This document shows positions 60,287-64,000 of a stretch of 64,000 nucleotides of DNA, one piece after another. The notes beneath the pieces are model-generated. The model did no database searches and was not told where the DNA came from. It saw only the letters and a program-made list of their open reading frames with translations. Position numbers and translations under genes: made by a program. Source of the stretch: Palsa-89 sp963824345 (GTDB taxonomy: Bacteria; Acidobacteriota; Terriglobia; Bryobacterales; Bryobacteraceae); contig CAWGOZ010000020.1 of assembly GCA_963824345.1 (NCBI GenBank), positions 248,001 to 312,000 on the forward strand. The letters run 5' to 3'. The first letter of the stretch is position 1. Each line of letters starts with the position of its first letter.

Positions 60287-60662
60287 GTATGTCCTGGATT
60301 CGGCGGCTGTTATTGCCTTGCTGCATCTCGAGCCCGGCTACCAGCGTGTCGCTGAACTGCTGGAGAAGTCCGTTATTAGCTCCGTAAATCTTGCCGAGAT
60401 TTTCAACAAGCTCGTCCAAGAGGCCTCGGCCGAAGAAGTCCGGGAGTTCCTTCGGCCGTTGAAACTTCAAGTCGAAGATTGGACCGAAGACATGGCTTAT
60501 CGGAGTTCGGAGTTTTCTTCATTGAGCAAATCGCACGGCCTCTCGCTCGGCGATCGGGCCTGCCTTACCTTAGCGAAGCAACTTCGCGCCACCGCCGTTA
60601 CCAGCGACCGCACCTGGCGTCGCCTTCCTTCCTTAGGCGTCCGTATAATGATCTTTCGATGA
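60270..60662 (+). CDS. vapC: PIN-domain RNase toxin, VapC-like
   Basis: A 130-aa PIN-domain ribonuclease. The acidic centre is Asp10 (YVLDSAAVIALL), Glu43 (VNLAEIFNKL), Asp95 (LSLGDRACLTLA) and Asp113 (AVTSDRTW), as required for Mg2+-dependent RNA cleavage. The start is GTG at 60270; the frame begins VSSKIEYVLDS. The upstream antitoxin gene overlaps it by 17 bp. The stop overlaps the following isomerase ATG as ATGA, so the toxin and an unrelated sugar enzyme may share an mRNA. Confidence 0.86.
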   Translation: MSSKIEYVLDSAAVIALLHLEPGYQRVAELLEKSVISSVNLAEIFNKLVQEASAEEVREFLRPLKLQVEDWTEDMAYRSSEFSSLSKSHGLSLGDRACLTLAKQLRATAVTSDRTWRRLPSLGVRIMIFR

Positions 60663-61618
60663 AAATCGGCGTCTTCACTCCGCTCCTCAGCCATCTTTCC
60701 CTAGTCCAGGTTCTCGAAAAACTACAGGGCTTGGGCATTCATACCGTGGAACTCGGGACTGGCAACTATCCGGGCGATCCGCACTGTCCGTTGTCCATGC
60801 TCACCGATCGCAACGCTCTGCGGGAGTTCAAGCTCAAGCTCGAAGATCGCGGATTCACCATCAGCGCGCTAAGCTCCCACGGAAATCCGCTGCATCCGAA
60901 CCCGGCGCTCGCGAAGGCGTTTCAAGAGACCAGCCGGAAGACCATCCGCTTGGCCGAGCGGCTAGGCGTCCCCATCGTGATCGACTTCTCCGGATGTCCC
61001 GGCGATAGCGACCGCGCCAAGTATCCCAACTGGGTCACTTGTCCGTGGCCGCCCGAGTATCTCGATCTGCTCGAATGGCAGTGGGAGAAAAAAGTCGCGC
61101 CTTATTGGACCAAGCACGCCCAATTCGCAAGAGATCACGGCGTCAAAGTTGCGATCGAGATGCATCCCGGCTTCGTCGCCTACAGCCCGGAGACGCTCTT
61201 GAGGCTGCGCGGCATCGCCGGCCCGGCGCTCGGCTGCAATTACGATCCCAGCCATATGTTCTGGCAAGGCATCGACCCCATCCAGGCGATTCGCGTTCTG
61301 GGCGATTCCATCTTCCACGTCCACGCCAAGGACACCCAGCTCTATGCCGCCAATCTTCCGCGCGCCGGCGTGCTGGATACCAAGAAGTACACCGACGAGC
61401 GCAACCGTTCCTGGATTTTCCGCACCGTGGGCTATGGCCACGGGCAAGGCTGGTGGAAGGAATTCATCTCCACGTTGCGGATGTACGGATACGATTACGT
61501 TCTGTCCATCGAGCACGAAGATTCGATATTGTCGCCCGAGGAAGGTCTGACAAAAGCCGCGGCATTGCTCAACGCAATCGTGATCAAAGACCCGCCGGCC
61601 AAAGCCTGGTGGGTTTAA
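60659..61618 (+). CDS. Sugar phosphate isomerase/epimerase (xylose isomerase-like TIM barrel)
   Basis: 319 aa with an AP endonuclease 2-type TIM barrel. MKIGVFTPLLSHLSLVQVLEKLQGLGIHTVELGTG begins the fold. Metal ligands are likely in KVAIEMHPGFVAYS near 175, GCNYDPSHMFWQGID near 202, FHVHAKDTQL near 223 and VLSIEHEDSILSPEEGL near 285. The substrate is unknown; tagatose, inosose or ketose epimerisation are common in the family. ATG 60659 overlaps vapC, so no separate promoter is apparent. It is convergent with the AraC gene (4-bp overlap). Confidence 0.85.
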   Translation: MKIGVFTPLLSHLSLVQVLEKLQGLGIHTVELGTGNYPGDPHCPLSMLTDRNALREFKLKLEDRGFTISALSSHGNPLHPNPALAKAFQETSRKTIRLAERLGVPIVIDFSGCPGDSDRAKYPNWVTCPWPPEYLDLLEWQWEKKVAPYWTKHAQFARDHGVKVAIEMHPGFVAYSPETLLRLRGIAGPALGCNYDPSHMFWQGIDPIQAIRVLGDSIFHVHAKDTQLYAANLPRAGVLDTKKYTDERNRSWIFRTVGYGHGQGWWKEFISTLRMYGYDYVLSIEHEDSILSPEEGLTKAAALLNAIVIKDPPAKAWWV

Positions 61619-62460
61619 TGCGGGCGCTCCGACAAGTTGCGAAACTTCGCGGGCGTCAGGCCGGAATACTTCTTGAAGAGCGAGCAGAAGTGGCTCTGAT
61701 CGGAAAACCCGCAACTGCTCGCGATCTCAGCCATCGGCATTCCCGAATTCGACAACAGTCCACTGGCATGTTCGATGCGCCGCTTGCGTATGTATTCTCC
61801 AATGGTGATGCGATAACGCTTGCGGAACTCGCGCGAGAGATGCACTGGATGCACGCCGCCCACGGCCGCTAACTCGGCCAGCGCGGGCGCCATGAGATAC
61901 GATTCGTCCAGCGCTTCCCGCACACGCCGCAGCCAGGTTGGAGCGGATGATCCCGAGCCTTCCTCGCAGCTCCGCGCGCTCTCGGCCAGCAACTCCAGCA
62001 GGACGCCTTCCATGGCCAGCGGCGCCACGTCGTCTTGCGCCCGGAATTCGCGCAGCACCCGGTTCGCCAGCCATACCGATAACGGCCCACAAATTTCGCG
62101 CGGCTCCGACAAAGCACACCGGGAGTCGTCGCCCAAGCGCTCGATCGCCTGCGGTTCGATTTTCACGCGCAAACAGCGCACCGCGGTTGCGAACTGATTT
62201 TCGTGACGCTCGCCGGCCGGCAAAAGATGCAACTTACCTTCTTCCCAGAGGAACTCGCGATGCGTATTCTTCTCGCTGTACCGGCCCGAAAGAACCAGCG
62301 TGAGATAGGCGTTCCCGTGGCAATGCCGGCCGAGAGAAACACCGGCGGCATACACGGCCTCCGTAAGAGAAAAACCCGCGATATCGCGGCGGCGAATGGT
62401 GCTCCCCGCGGCATCCGTCATTGGGCACGCGGGACACGCGCCACTCGGCTTGTTGCACAT
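61615..62460 (-). CDS. AraC-family transcriptional regulator
   Basis: About 281 aa from ATG 62458-62460, with a GGTGAG just upstream; the same frame extends to ATG 62478 and to 62565. An N-terminal cupin-like sensor (SLGRHCHGNAYLTLVLSG, LHLLPAGERHENQF) precedes two HTHs at the C-terminus: the first in LAELAAVGGVHPVHLSREFRKRY, the second in MAEIASSCGFSDQSHFCSLFKKYSGLTPAKFR. The extreme N-terminus has Cys residues (CNKPSGACPACP). Being convergent with the isomerase, it might respond to a sugar. Confidence 0.85.
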   Translation of the reverse strand: MCNKPSGACPACPMTDAAGSTIRRRDIAGFSLTEAVYAAGVSLGRHCHGNAYLTLVLSGRYSEKNTHREFLWEEGKLHLLPAGERHENQFATAVRCLRVKIEPQAIERLGDDSRCALSEPREICGPLSVWLANRVLREFRAQDDVAPLAMEGVLLELLAESARSCEEGSGSSAPTWLRRVREALDESYLMAPALAELAAVGGVHPVHLSREFRKRYRITIGEYIRKRRIEHASGLLSNSGMPMAEIASSCGFSDQSHFCSLFKKYSGLTPAKFRNLSERPH

Positions 62461-62610
62461 CTGCTCACCGGCCTTCATAAAATCTTGTACGCGCGCCGGG
62501 TTGGTTTCGTTTGCACAAAATTGCGCTCCGAAACATAATTCCCACAAGAGGACACCCGGTCCCACAACTGGACACGGCTTTGTATGAAGTTTTGGTGAAG
62601 CGGCCTGACG

Positions 62611-63081
62611 CTACTTGATTTCCGGGCTGCTGGCGTTGGCCGGTTCCGCCGACCAATTCTGATGGTAGGTCATGGTCTGATCGGTATAGAACGTACGCCG
62701 GCCTGAAGTATTGTATACCTTGGGATTCGCATTGATGGTATAGCCGGAGGGCGTCGCCGTCATGGTGAAAATGTACCCGTCCTTCTCGCCGGCAGCGAGC
62801 GAGGAGGGAATCAGGTCGGCCGCTTGCGGACCAGGCCCGCCGCTGGTGGGGGGGCCAAGTTCGGCCAGCGTAGTCGCAAACCTTCCGAATTGAGACATGT
62901 ACTGGGTCTGCATGGTGTTGATGGTCTGCAATTCCTTGTACACCGCCATTTCGCTGGCATTCATGCGGGCGCTGCCCAACTTTGGAACGGCGATCGCCAG
63001 AATAATCAGAATGATCGCAATCACGATCAGAAGTTCGATCAGCGAGAAGCCGCCTGCGCGGCGTTTACGAAGCTGCTGCAT
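62611..63081 (-). CDS. Type II secretion/type IV pilus pseudopilin-like protein
   Basis: About 156 aa. The prepilin signal GGFSLIELLIVIAIILIILAIAVPKLG near residues 10-32 has the G|FxxxE cleavage site for prepilin peptidase PilD, followed by a hydrophobic helix. The rest has YKELQTINTMQTQYMSQFGRFATTLAELGPP, a typical pseudopilin C-terminal domain. ATG 63079-63081 was chosen from the prepilin start MQQLRKRRAGGFS; an upstream extension is shadow. It has no adjacent secretion genes. Confidence 0.88.
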   Translation of the reverse strand: MQQLRKRRAGGFSLIELLIVIAIILIILAIAVPKLGSARMNASEMAVYKELQTINTMQTQYMSQFGRFATTLAELGPPTSGGPGPQAADLIPSSLAAGEKDGYIFTMTATPSGYTINANPKVYNTSGRRTFYTDQTMTYHQNWSAEPANASSPEIK

Positions 63082-63115
63082 GACATTAATTATGACGCGA
63101 AACAGCCTCCCGGCG

Positions 63116-63155
63116 TGCAGACTGGTAGTGGGGTCTTTAGACCCCACTATCTGCA
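63116..63155 (-). terminator. Long hairpin at the ROK kinase stop (terminator-like)
   Basis: AGTGGGGTCT (63127-63136) and AGACCCCACT (63139-63148) form a perfect 10-bp inverted repeat with only two bases between the arms. TGCAGA (63116-63121) and TCTGCA (63150-63155) add an outer stem. It begins two bases after the ROK gene stop (63158) and could end that transcript. No T-run follows on the minus strand, so a repeated palindrome or REP-like element is an alternative. Confidence 0.45.
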
Positions 63156-63157
63156 GA

Positions 63158-64000
63158 CTACTTGGCGCTAAAGCGCGAAGCCGCAAGCGCGATGGCGCCT
63201 AGTACACCCGCGCGCATCCCGAGTTCCGGGGCCACGATCTGGGGAGTCTCCACATATTGATTGAGTAATTCCGCCACTCGGACACGCACCTTGGCAAGCA
63301 GTTCGGCGCGACGTAGTACCCCGCCGCCCAGTATTATCCGCTCCGGCGCGAGCGTGCACGTCCAGTTCACGATGCCCAGGGCTAAGTATTTCGCCTCCAG
63401 ATCCCAAGCCGGGTGACCATCCGGGAGCAGGCCACCTGCCCGGCCCCAGCGCGCTTCGAGGGCTGGTCCCGCTGCCAGCCCCTCCAGGCAATCGCCATGA
63501 TAGGGGCAGATGCCGGGGAACGGATCGCGCAGGCGGTCGTGCGGGATGCGAACGTGTCCCATCTCGGGATGCGGGCGTCCGTGCAGCAACCGGCCGTCCT
63601 CGATTGCGCCCCCGCCGATTCCGGCGCCAACCGTCACGTAAATAAAACTGCCGATCCCGCGGCCCGCGCCCCACTGGAGTTCGGCCCACGCCGCGGCGTT
63701 GACATCGGTATCGAAGGCGACTGGCAGGCCCAAGGCCCGGCCGACCGCGCCGGCGAAGTCACAATTCCTCCAGGCTTTTTTCGGGGTGGACGTGATGTAA
63801 CCAAAGGTGGGCGATTTCGGGTTCGGATCGATTGGCCCAAAGGACGCAATTCCGACGGCCACAGGTGCATGCGGGCGCAGAAAATCGACGGCCTGCCCGA
63901 TGGTTTCAGCCGGTTGGGTGGTTGGAAACTCGACCGTCTGGACGTCGGCCGGACCGCTTCCAACGGCGCAGACGAACTTGGTCCCTCCGGCTTCGATTCC
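63158..64000 (-). CDS. ROK-family sugar kinase (fructokinase-like), truncated by window edge
   Basis: At least 281 aa; the 5' end lies beyond the right edge. It begins in view with GIEAGGTKFVCAV, the ROK phosphate-binding motif. VAFDTDVNAAAWAELQWGAG near 105 and the zinc site CPYHGDCLEGLAAGPA near 170 identify an ROK kinase, close to bacterial fructokinases. The C-terminal RIILGGGVLRRAELL is the second phosphate loop. It probably phosphorylates fructose or mannose. A perfect hairpin follows the stop. Confidence 0.92.
   Translation of the reverse strand, partial: GIEAGGTKFVCAVGSGPADVQTVEFPTTQPAETIGQAVDFLRPHAPVAVGIASFGPIDPNPKSPTFGYITSTPKKAWRNCDFAGAVGRALGLPVAFDTDVNAAAWAELQWGAGRGIGSFIYVTVGAGIGGGAIEDGRLLHGRPHPEMGHVRIPHDRLRDPFPGICPYHGDCLEGLAAGPALEARWGRAGGLLPDGHPAWDLEAKYLALGIVNWTCTLAPERIILGGGVLRRAELLAKVRVRVAELLNQYVETPQIVAPELGMRAGVLGAIALAASRFSAK

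Noticed and set aside
60644..60649. TATAAT in front of the sugar isomerase
   Set aside because: It lies only 9 bp before the start codon, inside vapC, too close for a normal promoter.

Overview
The window is a 64 kb, GC-rich (roughly 60%) bacterial chromosome segment. Its gene content points to an acidobacterium of the Bryobacterales/Solibacter type, although no 16S rRNA is present to prove it. The pointers are a TonB-dependent receptor with an N-terminal carboxypeptidase-regulatory-like domain, a DUF1552/DUF1592 pair beside an ankyrin-cytochrome c fusion, a PQQ dehydrogenase with an N-terminal haem domain, two secreted proteins of a family I associate with this group, and an NtrY/NtrX-type two-component pair. 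Genes are densely packed, and many stop and start codons overlap as ATGA.

Layout. 1-1.3 kb: a signal peptide fragment, rsfS and adk. 1.4-14.6 kb (minus strand): one long operon for complete purine-ring catabolism. It holds an M20 amidase, xdhA, xdhB, guanine deaminase, OHCU decarboxylase, uricase, HIU hydrolase, allantoate amidohydrolase, allantoinase, ureidoglycine aminohydrolase, ureidoglycolate amidohydrolase and an O-methyltransferase. 14.65-20.0 kb (plus strand): the divergent reductive-pyrimidine operon preT-preA-hydantoinase-NCS1 permease. The two operons share an 85-88 bp intergenic region that carries a 17-bp direct repeat. 20.1-28.8 kb: TonB receptor, secreted nucleoside hydrolase, HAD phosphatase, membrane protein, a small antisense CWC protein, adenosine deaminase and a flavoprotein dehydrogenase. 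Together, 2-28 kb reads as a nucleoside and nucleobase utilisation island.

28.8-43.5 kb holds secreted and respiratory functions: MBL hydrolase, two related secreted proteins, ankyrin-cytochrome c, DUF1552, DUF1592, a 16-bp minisatellite, a DUF6152-like protein, a GT-C-like membrane protein, a PQQ dehydrogenase and a Tat-exported dienelactone hydrolase. 43.57 kb encodes tRNA-Sec, so the organism probably makes selenoproteins. 43.7-54.6 kb holds envelope and polysaccharide functions: a degenerate nucleotidyltransferase, GT9, ICMT-like, DUF4160/DUF2442, GlmS, YjbQ, heparinase-like, AsnB, GT2 and L,D-transpeptidase. 54.6-60 kb: a secreted protein, a solute-binding protein, and NtrY- and NtrC-like regulators in overlapping order. 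60-64 kb: vapBC behind a perfect palindrome, a sugar isomerase, an AraC regulator, a pseudopilin and a truncated ROK kinase.

Six genes between 20 and 56 kb carry single-base indels that break otherwise good reading frames, seven indels in all; one gene carries two that compensate. Several look like homopolymer errors. These are annotated as single genes with the break position given, because sequence error is more likely than six independent pseudogenes.
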